Positions 1 to 7,884 of a DNA stretch of 64,000 nt are shown here, one piece after another. Location: the NCBI RefSeq assembly GCF_014195505.1, contig NZ_JACIBV010000001.1, positions 4,216,001-4,280,000 of the forward strand, given 5' to 3'. Both the position numbers and the translations under genes were made by a program. The notes below the pieces were generated by a model, which saw only the letters and a list, made by a program, of their open reading frames with translations, did not search any database and was not told the origin of the DNA. Every line of letters starts with the position of its first letter. Within the stretch, counting starts at the first letter, position 1. The stretch comes from Nonomuraea dietziae. Its GTDB lineage: Bacteria > Actinomycetota > Actinomycetes > Streptosporangiales > Streptosporangiaceae.

Positions 1-1206
1 CAGCCACGCGAACCCCTCGGGCGGCAGCGGCGAGCCCGTCGACCCGACCCCCTTCAGCGAGGACAGCCCCGTGGGCCGCGTGCCCGCCTTCATGCACGAG
101 ACGATGTACGGCGCGCCCGTCCCGAAGTACGTCACGCCCTCGTCCGCCGCGATGCTCCACAGGTCCGTGGGCGCCCCGTCGTAGAGCACGACCGTGGAGC
201 CCACCAGCAGCCCGCCGACGAGGTAGTTCCACATCATCCAGCCCGTGGTGGTGTACCAGAAGAACACATCTCCCTCGCCCAGGTCCTGGTGGAAGGAGAG
301 CGACTTGAGGTGTTCGAGCACCACTCCGCCGTGGCCGTGGACGATCGGCTTGGGCAGTCCTGTGGTCCCGCTGGAGTAGAGGATCCACAGCGGATGGCCG
401 AAGGGCACCCGCTCGAACTCCAGCGGCCCCTCCTCCGCGCGCAGCCCCTCCCAGCCGATCACCTCGCCGTGCGGCAGCGCCGCGACGTGCGTGGAGGCCG
501 GTTCGGCCTGCTGGGGCGGCAGGCCCTCCTCGGCTGCGACGAGGTAGGGGATCCACACCGTGGCGCGCAGCGAGGGCAGCGCGGCGGCGATGTCGCGCAC
601 GGCCTCCGACCTGTCGAAGCTCTTGCCGCCATAGCGGTAGCCGTCCACCGCGATCAGCACCTTCGGCTCGATCTGCGTGAAACGGTCCACGATGCTGGGC
701 ACTCCGAAATCAGGAGAACCGGCTGACCAGATCGCGCCCAGCGAGGCGGTCGCGAGGAAGGCGATGAGCGCCTCAGGGATGTTCGGCAGGTAGCCCGCCA
801 CCCTGTCGCCCCTGCGCACCCCCAGCTTGACCAGGCCGGTCCTGACCCGCGCGACCTCGGCGCGGAGCTCGGGCATGCTGATGACGCGGCGCGGTCCCCC
901 CTCCGAGTGGAAGATCACCGCGGGGCCGTCGGCGCGGCGCAGCGCGTTCTCCGCGTAATTCAGTGAGCTGCCTGTGAACCATTCGACGCCGGGCATCGTC
1001 CCAGTCATGACGGGCCCGTCACCACGCTCACCGACCACGCCGAAGTAGTCCCACACAGACGTCCAGAACGCCGCGGGGTCCTCGACGGACCACTGCCACG
1101 CGTCCTGGTAGTCGGCACGCCCCACGCTCGCGAGATAGCGGGTGATCTTGGCGTTCGCCACCACGGAAGGGGTCGGCTCCCACAGCAGTTCACCTTCAGC
1201 AACCAT
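1..1206 (-). CDS. Acetoacetyl-CoA synthetase (acetoacetate--CoA ligase), N-terminal part
   Basis: The reading frame starts at ATG 1206 and is still open at the left edge, so about 402 N-terminal residues are seen. An AACS-type N-terminus (LLWEPTPSVV..ITRYLASVG) is followed by the adenylate-forming P-loop YSSGTTGLPKPIVHG and the conserved GWMMWNYLVGGLLVGSTVVL and GTGAPYIVSC segments. The family activates acetoacetate with ATP and CoA in the cytosol, in ketone body or poly-3-hydroxybutyrate and leucine catabolism. It begins 57 bp after the beta-lactamase gene on the same strand, with a weak AGGA ribosome site, so it may be read from the LysR-bla transcript. The C-terminal lid domain is outside the window. 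Confidence 0.9.
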   Translation of the reverse strand, partial: MVAEGELLWEPTPSVVANAKITRYLASVGRADYQDAWQWSVEDPAAFWTSVWDYFGVVGERGDGPVMTGTMPGVEWFTGSSLNYAENALRRADGPAVIFHSEGGPRRVISMPELRAEVARVRTGLVKLGVRRGDRVAGYLPNIPEALIAFLATASLGAIWSAGSPDFGVPSIVDRFTQIEPKVLIAVDGYRYGGKSFDRSEAVRDIAAALPSLRATVWIPYLVAAEEGLPPQQAEPASTHVAALPHGEVIGWEGLRAEEGPLEFERVPFGHPLWILYSSGTTGLPKPIVHGHGGVVLEHLKSLSFHQDLGEGDVFFWYTTTGWMMWNYLVGGLLVGSTVVLYDGAPTDLWSIAADEGVTYFGTGAPYIVSCMKAGTRPTGLSSLKGVGSTGSPLPPEGFAWL

Positions 1207-1263
1207 GTGTCCCATCCTGTCGCCGCCCGAACCGAAAGTCATCATCGCCGCCCACACAACCCC

Positions 1264-2106
1264 CTACCCGCGTAGGTGGTCCACAGCCATACGGGCGGCG
1301 GTCCCGATCACCGCGTCGGCGCGCGGCTGGTTGAGCGCCGGGCTGAAGGCGCGGGTGAAGACCGCCACCGCGTAACGCCCGCCGTCGGGGTACTCCACCA
1401 CGCCCGCCTCGGCGCGCAGCGTCGGCAGCGTGCCGGTCTTGCCGCTGACCGCGACGTCGTCGTAGGGGAAGCCCGACGACAGCCGGTGCGGCCACACCTG
1501 CAGGCCGAGCAGCCGGCGCATCCACGCGCACTGCTCGGGCGAGGCCGCCTCATCGCGCCAGATGAGACCGAGCAGCGCGGTCGTCTCGCGTGGCGTGCTC
1601 CTGTTGCTCTGCGCCGGGTCGAGCGCCCGCAGCTTCGCCAGGATCTCGGGATCGACCACGGGCCACTCCTCGCCCGAGTCCTCCCTGACCGTGGCGAGCA
1701 GTCCCGCGCAGTTGTGGACCACCCTCGTCGCGGACAGGCCGAACCCGTCGAGCATCGCGTTGACCCGCTCCAGGCCGACCCTGCCCGCGAGGACGTCGGC
1801 CGAGGCGTTGTCGCTCACCGCGATCATCAGGTACGCCATGTCGCGCAGCGACATCGTGACGTCGTCCAGCATCGCGCCCATGCCCAGGTCCCCGGGGAGC
1901 CGCTCCTTGACGGTCACGCGCTCGCGAGGATCGAGCTCACCCGCGTCGGCCAGCCTGGCGAAGGCCGCCAGCAGCGGGAGCTTGAACACCGACGCCGTCG
2001 GCACCGGCTCGTCGGCCAGGTGCGACACCTCCGCTCCGCTGTCGAGGTCGACGGCGTGCAGCGAGCCCACCACCCCGGCCCGTCTGAAGACCTCCTCGAG
2101 GTTCAT
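1264..2106 (-). CDS. Class A beta-lactamase-like serine hydrolase
   Basis: A 280-residue serine hydrolase of the class A beta-lactamase fold. The three active-site elements are visible: SVFK (Ser39/Lys42), SDN (98-100) and KTG (223-225). The start at 2106 was chosen because its ATG overlaps the TGA of the upstream LysR gene (ATGA), implying translational coupling; a longer upstream extension is low-quality sequence. No Sec or Tat signal peptide is seen, so it would be cytoplasmic unless exported otherwise, which is unusual for a true beta-lactamase. The Glu166/Asn170 omega-loop pair cannot be placed with certainty. It could be a genuine beta-lactamase or a related esterase/amidase. Context (LysR, divergent PBP) favours beta-lactam response. 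Confidence 0.82.
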   Translation of the reverse strand: MNLEEVFRRAGVVGSLHAVDLDSGAEVSHLADEPVPTASVFKLPLLAAFARLADAGELDPRERVTVKERLPGDLGMGAMLDDVTMSLRDMAYLMIAVSDNASADVLAGRVGLERVNAMLDGFGLSATRVVHNCAGLLATVREDSGEEWPVVDPEILAKLRALDPAQSNRSTPRETTALLGLIWRDEAASPEQCAWMRRLLGLQVWPHRLSSGFPYDDVAVSGKTGTLPTLRAEAGVVEYPDGGRYAVAVFTRAFSPALNQPRADAVIGTAARMAVDHLRG

Positions 2107-3026
2107 GCCAGGAAGCCCATCGCCGGACGCCGCCTGACCTGCCGCACGGGCGCGGCGCCCTCGTCGGTCATCCCGGCACTCTCCTTCAACGTCCGTACGG
2201 CTGTCGCCGCGAAAGCCGCCACCTCCGGCGTCTCGACCCGCCACGCCGTCGACACGCGCCAGGCCAGCGGCGAGCCGAGCAGCGGACGCCAGACCACGCC
2301 GGGAAGCGACACCTCGGAGCCGAACGCGACGGCCGAACCCGCGAGCACCAGCCCGAGCCCGATCCCATGATGCACCTCGACGGGGACGAAGCCGTTCCTG
2401 CGGCAGTCCGACAGCGTCTCGGCGTGCGCGCCCGGCTCGCCCTCCTGCGGGAACAGCAGCAGCTCACGCCCCGCCAGGTCCTGCAGGTGCACGCTGGAGC
2501 CCTCGGTCAGCGGGTCGGTCTCGGCGAGGAGCACGCCGGGGGTCTGCACGAGCACCTGGCCGAAGCGCAGGCCGGGAGCGGTGACGGGGTGGCGGACCAC
2601 GCCGACGTCGATCAGGCCCTCGCTGAGGGCGCCCACCTGGTCGGCCGTCCACATCTCGGCCGGGGCCAGCCTGAGCCCCTGGCTCTCCTCCCTGAAGCGG
2701 GCCACGAGGGCGGCGATGGCCGTGGCACCGAGGTCGGGAGGCAGCGCCACCTTGAGGGTGCGGGCCTCGCCGTGCCGTACGAGCTCGCGGAGTCTTTCGA
2801 CGCGGGCCACGACCTCGCGCGCCTCGGGCAGCAGCAGCCGGCCCGCCTCGGTGAGCCGCACCTGCCTGGCGGAGCGGTCGAAGAGCCTGGCGCCCAGCTC
2901 CTCCTCCAGGCGTTTGATGCGCTGGCTGAGCGGGGGCTGGGCCATGCCGAGGCGGATGGCCGCGTTGCCGAAGTGCCTTTCCTCGGCCACCACCGTGAAG
3001 TAGTAGAGGTGCCGGACCAGGTCCAT
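2103..3026 (-). CDS. LysR-family transcriptional regulator
   Basis: A 307-residue LysR-type regulator. The N-terminal winged HTH (residues 1-60) has the family pattern LYYFTVVAEERHFGNAAIRL followed by AQPPLSQRIKRLEEELG, and a periplasmic-binding-like effector domain follows from about residue 90. It is the first gene of a minus-strand unit with the coupled beta-lactamase-like gene and is divergent from the PBP gene over an 86-bp intergenic region. This resembles AmpR-type control of cell-wall-active genes by analogy only. The effector is unknown; family members in actinobacteria often respond to small acids or cell-wall fragments. Confidence 0.93.
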   Translation of the reverse strand: MDLVRHLYYFTVVAEERHFGNAAIRLGMAQPPLSQRIKRLEEELGARLFDRSARQVRLTEAGRLLLPEAREVVARVERLRELVRHGEARTLKVALPPDLGATAIAALVARFREESQGLRLAPAEMWTADQVGALSEGLIDVGVVRHPVTAPGLRFGQVLVQTPGVLLAETDPLTEGSSVHLQDLAGRELLLFPQEGEPGAHAETLSDCRRNGFVPVEVHHGIGLGLVLAGSAVAFGSEVSLPGVVWRPLLGSPLAWRVSTAWRVETPEVAAFAATAVRTLKESAGMTDEGAAPVRQVRRRPAMGFLA

Positions 3027-3112
3027 GGCCAGGAACTATATCCGGTTCCATATCGAATGAGGTCCGATATCCGTATTGGACAGCCTCGCGGCCGGTCTGG
3101 TCTGCTCGCCGC
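3027..3112. promoter_or_regulatory. Divergent LysR/PBP promoter region with inverted repeat
   Basis: This short AT-richer spacer separates the LysR and PBP genes. It holds an inverted repeat ATATCG (3050-3055) / CGATAT (3065-3070) with a 9-bp spacer, plus another ATAT-containing element near 3036-3041. A pair of dyads between a LysR gene and a divergent target is the usual autoregulatory layout for the family. The PBP start has no clear Shine-Dalgarno sequence. The operator role is inferred. Confidence 0.5.
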
Positions 3113-4694
3113 ATGCACGAACTCAGCAAGCTCAGGCCGGAGCGCAGGCGCAGGAAAAAGTGGCCGCTGGTCACCGCGGGGCTCCTGGTGCCCGCCCTCG
3201 TCGCGGGCGGCGTGATCTGGGTGACGCGCACCTCGGGTTCGCCGGAGGCGACCGCCGAGGCGTTCCTGTCGGCCTGGTCCCGTCAGGACTACGCGGTGAT
3301 GAAGGGGCTCGTCAACGAAGCTCCCGCCGACTTCACCGCCGCCTACCAGCGCTTCGCCAAGGAGCTCCGCCTCACCGCCGCCTCCTTCGAGGCAGGCGAG
3401 CCCCGGCAGGAGAACGAGGAGGGCAGGATCGTCCCCTTCACCGCCCGGTTGCGCGGCGCCGTCGACTGGACCTACGAGGGGCGCCTCGCCGTCGGCGAAT
3501 GGGACGGCACGTGGAAGGTCGCCTGGTCGACGACGGCCATCCATCCGAAGCTCGGCCACAAGGCCGCCTTCAAGGTCGTCACCTCCGAGCCCGAGACGGC
3601 CCCCATCACCGCGGCCGACGGCACCCGCATCGACGGCTCCGACGCCCCCGGCTCGGTCCAGCAGCTGGTCGAAGGGCTGAAGGAGACCTACAAGGACCGC
3701 GTCACCGGCAGCTCGTCCACCAAGCTCAACCTCTACAAGGGCGACACGTTCGTCGAGACCGTGGCCGAGAAGGGCGCGACCAAGGGCAAGCCGCTCGAGA
3801 CCAGCATCGACCTGCGCGTCCACAGGGCCGGGGCCGACGCGCTGGAGAACGTCTCCAAGCCCGCCTCGCTGGTGGCGATACGCCCCTCGACCGGCGAGAT
3901 CCTGGCCGTGGCCAACAAGCCCGGCGGCTTCAACCGCGCCCTGCTGGGGAAGTATCCGCCCGGCTCGACCTTCAAGGTCGTCACCGCCTCCGCCCTGGTC
4001 GCCGACGGCCTCCAACCCGACAAGACCGTGCGGTGCCCGGCCGAGCAGAACATCGGCGGCTTCCCCTTCCACAACGCCGGCTTCCGCGACTTCGGCACGC
4101 TGCCCTTCAGGGACGCCTTCGCCCACTCGTGCAACACCACCTTCGGCGCGATGGCGGTGTCGTCGCTGCAGGGCGGACGGCTCGGCGAGGTCGCGGCCAG
4201 CTTCGGCTTCGGCGCCCCGATCATGCCGGGGGTGCCCGCCGTACGGGCCGAGTTCCCCGCGCCCAGGGACGACACCGATCTCGCCTCGGCCTCCATCGGG
4301 CAGGGGCCGCGTGCTGGCCAGCCCGCTCAGCATGGCCGCCGTGGCCGCCGCCATCGGCAACGGCACCTGGCGCCCGCCCAGGCTCGTCGCCGCCGACCTG
4401 GTTCCCAAGGGCGGCTCGGCTCCGCGCAAGCTGGAACCGTCCGTGGTCGGCGCGCTGCGCACCCTCATGCCCGCGGTGATCAGCGAGGGCACCGCTCATG
4501 CCGTACGGTTCCCCGCGGGGTCGGCGGGCAAGACCGGCACGGCCGAGTACGGCTCGGGCAAGGAACCGCCCGCGCACTCGTGGTTCATCGGCTACCAGGG
4601 CGACCTGGCCTTCGCGGTGGTCGTGGAGGGCGCGGGAGCCGGCTCGGCGGTCGCCGCCCCCGTGTCCGCCCGCTTCCTCCAGAACCTGAGCTGA
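3113..4694 (+). CDS. Class B penicillin-binding protein with MecA_N domain, frameshifted
   Basis: A peptidoglycan D,D-transpeptidase of about 526 residues if one extra base is removed. An N-terminal membrane anchor (residues 19-38) is followed by an NTF2-like MecA_N domain (about 43-140), a dimerisation segment and the transpeptidase domain with STFK (Ser285), SCN (339-341) and KTGT (from 473). The frame is lost in GGGG at 4303-4306, after SASIGQG; the expected continuation RVLASPLSMAAVAAA resumes at 4311 in the next frame and runs to a normal end. Dropping one G restores a full protein, so a sequencing error is likely, though a real mutation is possible. MecA_N-type PBPs include low-affinity, beta-lactam-tolerant enzymes. 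It is divergent from the LysR-bla pair. Confidence 0.85.
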
Positions 4695-4769
4695 CGACCA
4701 CCGCCAGGCGCGCAGCAACAGCCACACGATCGGCGCCTCGCGGCCCCTGAGGGGCCTCGCCCTACCGCA

Positions 4770-4910
4770 CCTCACCGCCGGATCGTGCTCTTGACCGTAT
4801 TCCACAAGACGCGGTTGCGAGAGGATCGTGAAGTGGAACGAGCTCGACGAGCCATGCGTCGGTGTGTCGAGATGGCGCACACCATCGACGAGGAAGAAGA
4901 AGCGCGATGA
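4770..4910 (+). pseudogene. RelE/HigB-type toxin, C-terminal remnant
   Basis: The frame ending at TGA 4908-4910 encodes a C-terminus typical of phage-Gp49/RelE-like toxins: RRIVLLTVFHKTRLRE, then ERARRAMRRCVEMAHT and an acidic tail. The N-terminal half expected of this family (about 60-70 residues) is absent, and the DNA just upstream is the end of the PBP gene region, so this is a truncated gene. It overlaps the start of the next gene by ATGA, the standard toxin-antitoxin arrangement. Such toxins cleave mRNA on the ribosome; this copy should be inactive. Confidence 0.65.
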
Positions 4911-5186
4911 GCGAGCAGGGAAGCTGGCAGGAGCTCAGGGATCGCCGGATGAGCGAGCCGGGTGCGGCTGAGGCCTACGAAGCCACACGTCTCGCTTATG
5001 AACTGGGTGATGCGCGAGGGACGCGGCTGGAGCCAGAATGATCTGGCCCGCGAGGCAGCCGTGACCCACTCGGCAGTGGCGCGGTTCGAGGCGGGTGGGA
5101 CCATCCCGACCCTGCCGGTGCTCGAGCGCCTGGCGCGCGCCTTGGATGCGCAGGGCCCCACTGTGAGGCCCTTTTCCGGCGGCTAG
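4907..5186 (+). pseudogene. XRE-family antitoxin, frameshifted
   Basis: Translation from ATG 4907 gives an antitoxin-like N-terminus (MSEQGSWQELRDRRM, then AAEAYEATRLAYELGDA) and soon stops. The DNA-binding part lies in the next frame from about 5010 to TAG 5186: REGRGWSQNDLAREAAVTHS, ARFEAGGTIPTLPVLERLAR, a clear HTH of the Xre type. The break is near 5004-5016 and is not in a homopolymer. With the truncated toxin it looks like a genuinely decayed module. The HTH part alone could still be made from an internal start at 4962. Its stop overlaps the convergent HAD gene's stop in CTAG. Confidence 0.62.
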
Positions 5187-5980
5187 CCGGCCTTGCGGTC
5201 GACAGGAGAGGTGAGGCCGGCGACCGCGGCCACGACCTCCGAGGCGTTCGACAGGTCGGGCAGCACGACGTCCGCCCCTGCCTCGCGCAGCTCCGCCGCC
5301 GTCGAGCGGCCCGACGCGACGGCCACCATCGCCGCGCCGCCGATGCGCGCCGCCTGCACGTCGCGGGTGGAGTCGCCGATCAGCACGGTGTTGGCCGCCG
5401 TGAAAGGCGTGCCGTGGCGCTGCTTGGCCCTGCCCTGGGCCACCTGCAGCAGCGTCGCCTTCGGGTAGACCTCCTCGCCGTAGCCGCCCAGGTCGAAGTC
5501 GACGTGTTTGTCCAGGCCGAACGCCTGGAGCTTGTGCACGGCGTTGCTCTTGATCGTGCCCGTGAGCACCGACTGGACGACGCCGTCGAGCCTCGAGACC
5601 GCCTTCAGCGCCTCCTTGGCACCGGGGAGCATGCGCCCCTCCTTGGCCAGTCGCTTGCGCCTGTCGGCGAAGGCGACGGCCAGTGCGGCGAGGAAGCGCG
5701 GCAGGTGGTCGTCCTCGGCGGGGATCCCGTTGACGGCGAGCGTCTCGAAGACGATCTCGGAGTCGGGACGGCCCATGGCGGGGGCCAGTTTGACCAGCGG
5801 CCGCCCCGTGACCCGTCGGAAGGCCTCGGCGTAGGCGTCCCTGGTGACGATCGCGACGTCGACCAGTGTCAGGTCGACGTTCCAGAGCACGAGACGGTTG
5901 ATGGCGTCCTCCCTCGGAAGTACGCCGCCAGAGTACGGCCAGCCGGCGCGATGCATAAGCCGGCGGGGCGATTTAGGCAT
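5183..5980 (-). CDS. HAD-superfamily hydrolase with Asn at the nucleophile position
   Basis: A protein of up to 265 residues with HAD phosphatase architecture: motif I region RLVLWNVDLTLVD, a helical cap, motif II LTGTIKSN, Lys in the EEVYPKATL region and motif IV VLIGDSTRDVQAA. Motif I normally reads DxD; here the first Asp, the phosphorylated nucleophile, is Asn (AAC). That should abolish or strongly lower phosphatase activity unless a neighbouring residue substitutes. The start at 5980 overlaps the upstream HAD gene's end by 8 bp; later starts near residue 9, or a GTG just before LPREDAIN, are equally plausible. Substrate is unknown. Confidence 0.82.
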   Translation of the reverse strand: MPKSPRRLMHRAGWPYSGGVLPREDAINRLVLWNVDLTLVDVAIVTRDAYAEAFRRVTGRPLVKLAPAMGRPDSEIVFETLAVNGIPAEDDHLPRFLAALAVAFADRRKRLAKEGRMLPGAKEALKAVSRLDGVVQSVLTGTIKSNAVHKLQAFGLDKHVDFDLGGYGEEVYPKATLLQVAQGRAKQRHGTPFTAANTVLIGDSTRDVQAARIGGAAMVAVASGRSTAAELREAGADVVLPDLSNASEVVAAVAGLTSPVDRKAG

Positions 5981-6608
5981 GGTCGAGCGCTGCGGCCAGC
6001 GTGTCGACGACCGGCCAGCCCGTCGCCTCCAGCGCCTCGCGCGGCGTCATCCCGCCCGTGTAGAGCACGGCCCTCGCGCCCACGTAGGCGGCCGCCATCC
6101 CGTCGTCCACGCTGTCGCCGATCACCAGGACCTGCGAGGGCTCGACGCTGAGCGCCGCGATGTGCGTGGCCATGTGCTCGGCCTTCTCACCGCCGGTCGT
6201 GCCGGTCAGCCCGTCGACCCTGGTGAAGTGGCCGTCGATGCCGAAGGAGGTGATCGTCGGGACCAGGTGGTCGTGCGGGGCCATCGAGCACAGCGACTGG
6301 GTGCCCGTCCAGCCCCTGAGGGAGGCCTCGGCGTCGGCCGCGAGACCGCAGGCCGCCATGAGCTGGAAGTAGCTGGTGTGGAAGCCCCTGTCGAGCTCCT
6401 CCCACTCGCCCTCCATCAGCGCCCGCCCGAGCATGCGCTCGTAGGCCAGCCAGATCGGGCGCGTGTAGACGGCCCTGAACCCGTCGGCGGTCAGCCCCGG
6501 CAGGCCGTAGGGCTTGAACACCTCGTTCGTGGCGCCCACCACGGCGTCGATGTCGTGAAAGAGAGTTCCGTTCCAGTCCCACACGATGTGCTGCGTCATG
6601 CCGTCCAT
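5973..6608 (-). CDS. HAD-superfamily hydrolase (phosphoglycolate phosphatase-like)
   Basis: A 211-residue HAD hydrolase with motif I VWDWNGTLFHD, the motif II region LCSMAPHDH, Lys within GGEKAEHM and motif IV VLVIGDSVDDGMAA. The DxN form of motif I is common in actinobacterial members of this subfamily. A four-helix cap lies between motifs I and II. The true start may be the second Met (6599), which leaves MTQHIVWDW. It probably dephosphorylates a small phosphorylated metabolite, but the substrate cannot be read from sequence. It lies in a minus-strand run with another HAD protein and the DUF6912 gene. Confidence 0.88.
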   Translation of the reverse strand: MDGMTQHIVWDWNGTLFHDIDAVVGATNEVFKPYGLPGLTADGFRAVYTRPIWLAYERMLGRALMEGEWEELDRGFHTSYFQLMAACGLAADAEASLRGWTGTQSLCSMAPHDHLVPTITSFGIDGHFTRVDGLTGTTGGEKAEHMATHIAALSVEPSQVLVIGDSVDDGMAAAYVGARAVLYTGGMTPREALEATGWPVVDTLAAALDHA

Positions 6609-6641
6609 TCTCCGGTCTGCAGGAGAGTGAGCGGTTCACGC

Positions 6642-7148
6642 TCAGCCGAGGAGGTCGGGGATCTCCTGGGTGGCGTACCACATCAGCTCGTGCGCCTCGG
6701 CGCCGTCGACGGTGAACCTGGCGTCGTCGTCACCGCCGTCGGAGGCGGGCAGCGCGGCGATGGCGGCCTCGATGTCGCCGGCCGCGCCGTCGTCGTCGAT
6801 GTGGACGGCGGCGACCTTGGCCATGGGCACCGACTCCGCCAGCCGTACCCTCGCCCTCTCCTCCAGGTCGGTGCCCATGGAGAGGGCGCCGTCGGGCACC
6901 TCGACGGCCACGACCACCCGCCGGGGGGCGGCGGCGACGCCGTCGGCCCTGTCGGCGGCGAGCATGCGCAGCGAGGCGCGGGCCGCCTCCGTGAGGGCGA
7001 CGTACTCCAGCTCCTCGGTGTCGCCGGAGGCGTACCACTCTGTCAGCGCGGGGGTCACCGCGTAGCCGGTCAGCGGGGCCGGGCCGAGCTCACCCTCGGC
7101 CGCGGCGCGGGCCAGCGCGGGAAGGGTGCTCGGCAGGTATACGCGCAT
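6642..7148 (-). CDS. DUF6912-like conserved actinobacterial protein
   Basis: A 168-residue soluble protein without signal peptide or membrane segment. It starts MRVYLPSTLPALARA and contains LTGYAVTPALTEWY, EELEYVALTEAARASLRML and the C-terminal DGAEAHELMWYATQEIPDLL. This pattern matches a conserved actinobacterial family of unknown function that I associate with DUF6912. It is flanked by HAD-hydrolase genes on the same strand, with 30-35 bp gaps, so all may be co-transcribed. No catalytic motif is recognisable. Confidence 0.78.
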   Translation of the reverse strand: MRVYLPSTLPALARAAAEGELGPAPLTGYAVTPALTEWYASGDTEELEYVALTEAARASLRMLAADRADGVAAAPRRVVVAVEVPDGALSMGTDLEERARVRLAESVPMAKVAAVHIDDDGAAGDIEAAIAALPASDGGDDDARFTVDGAEAHELMWYATQEIPDLLG

Positions 7149-7179
7149 CGGAAACCTTTCACGACGTTCAGGGGACCCA

Positions 7180-7800
7180 TCATCGCAGGGGGACGCCCAG
7201 CAGCGTCTCCAGCTCGGCGATGGTCGTGTCAGGGTCGATGTGGTGGATGCCGATGATCCCCAGCGAGCGGGCCGCGGCGATGTTGATCTCGATGTCGTCG
7301 ATGAAGACGCACTCGGGAGCGGTCAGCCCGATGAGGCCGAGGGCGTGCTGGAAGATGCGCGGCTCGGGCTTGCGCATGCCGATCTCACCCGAGATGACGA
7401 CGGCGTCGAAGATCTCGTCCCAGCCGTCGCGCGGGTACTCGTTGGCCCACGAGTTGGAGAGCAGACAGATCCTGACACCTGCCGTGCGGGCCTTGAGCAG
7501 CATGTCGTACATGGCGTCGACGCGCTGGAAGCCGAGGAACATCCGGGTGAGCAGGCCGTCCGCGAGGGGCGGCGTGCCGTCGACCGTGCGCAGCCTGGCG
7601 GCCAGCTCGCGCTCGAACTCCACAGCGGTGATCTCGCCGCGTTCGAGGGCGTGGACGGCGCTCTCCTGGCGGAGCAGCTCGCGCATGACCGTGCGGTAGT
7701 GCTCGCCGTCGAGACGGTCGGACTCGATCCAGGTGGCGACGGCCTCGGACATGCTCGTGGTGAGCACGCCGCCCCAGTCGATCAGGACTCCCTTGACCAT
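7180..7800 (-). CDS. HAD-IA family hydrolase
   Basis: A 206-residue HAD-IA protein. Motif I is VLIDWGGVLT (DxG rather than DxD, frequent in epoxide-hydrolase-N-like and actinobacterial members), motif II is LLSNSWAN, motif III Lys is in MRKPEPRIF and motif IV is VFIDDIEINIAAA. A helical cap lies at roughly residues 15-90. Members act on phosphorylated or halogenated small molecules; the substrate is not predictable. It is the upstream member of the minus-strand HAD run and is divergent from the ATP synthase subunit gene, 84 bp away. Confidence 0.88.
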   Translation of the reverse strand: MVKGVLIDWGGVLTTSMSEAVATWIESDRLDGEHYRTVMRELLRQESAVHALERGEITAVEFERELAARLRTVDGTPPLADGLLTRMFLGFQRVDAMYDMLLKARTAGVRICLLSNSWANEYPRDGWDEIFDAVVISGEIGMRKPEPRIFQHALGLIGLTAPECVFIDDIEINIAAARSLGIIGIHHIDPDTTIAELETLLGVPLR

Positions 7801-7884
7801 GGGGTGCAGCCTATATCCCCTAAATGGAGCCGGTCATTTCGCTCGATAGGGTGATTTTCCCTCCAAGGCGACGAAGGGACACGA

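Noticed and set aside
4772..5161. Minus-strand frame over the toxin-antitoxin region
   Set aside because: It is the antisense of the XRE antitoxin, whose HTH is convincing on the plus strand.
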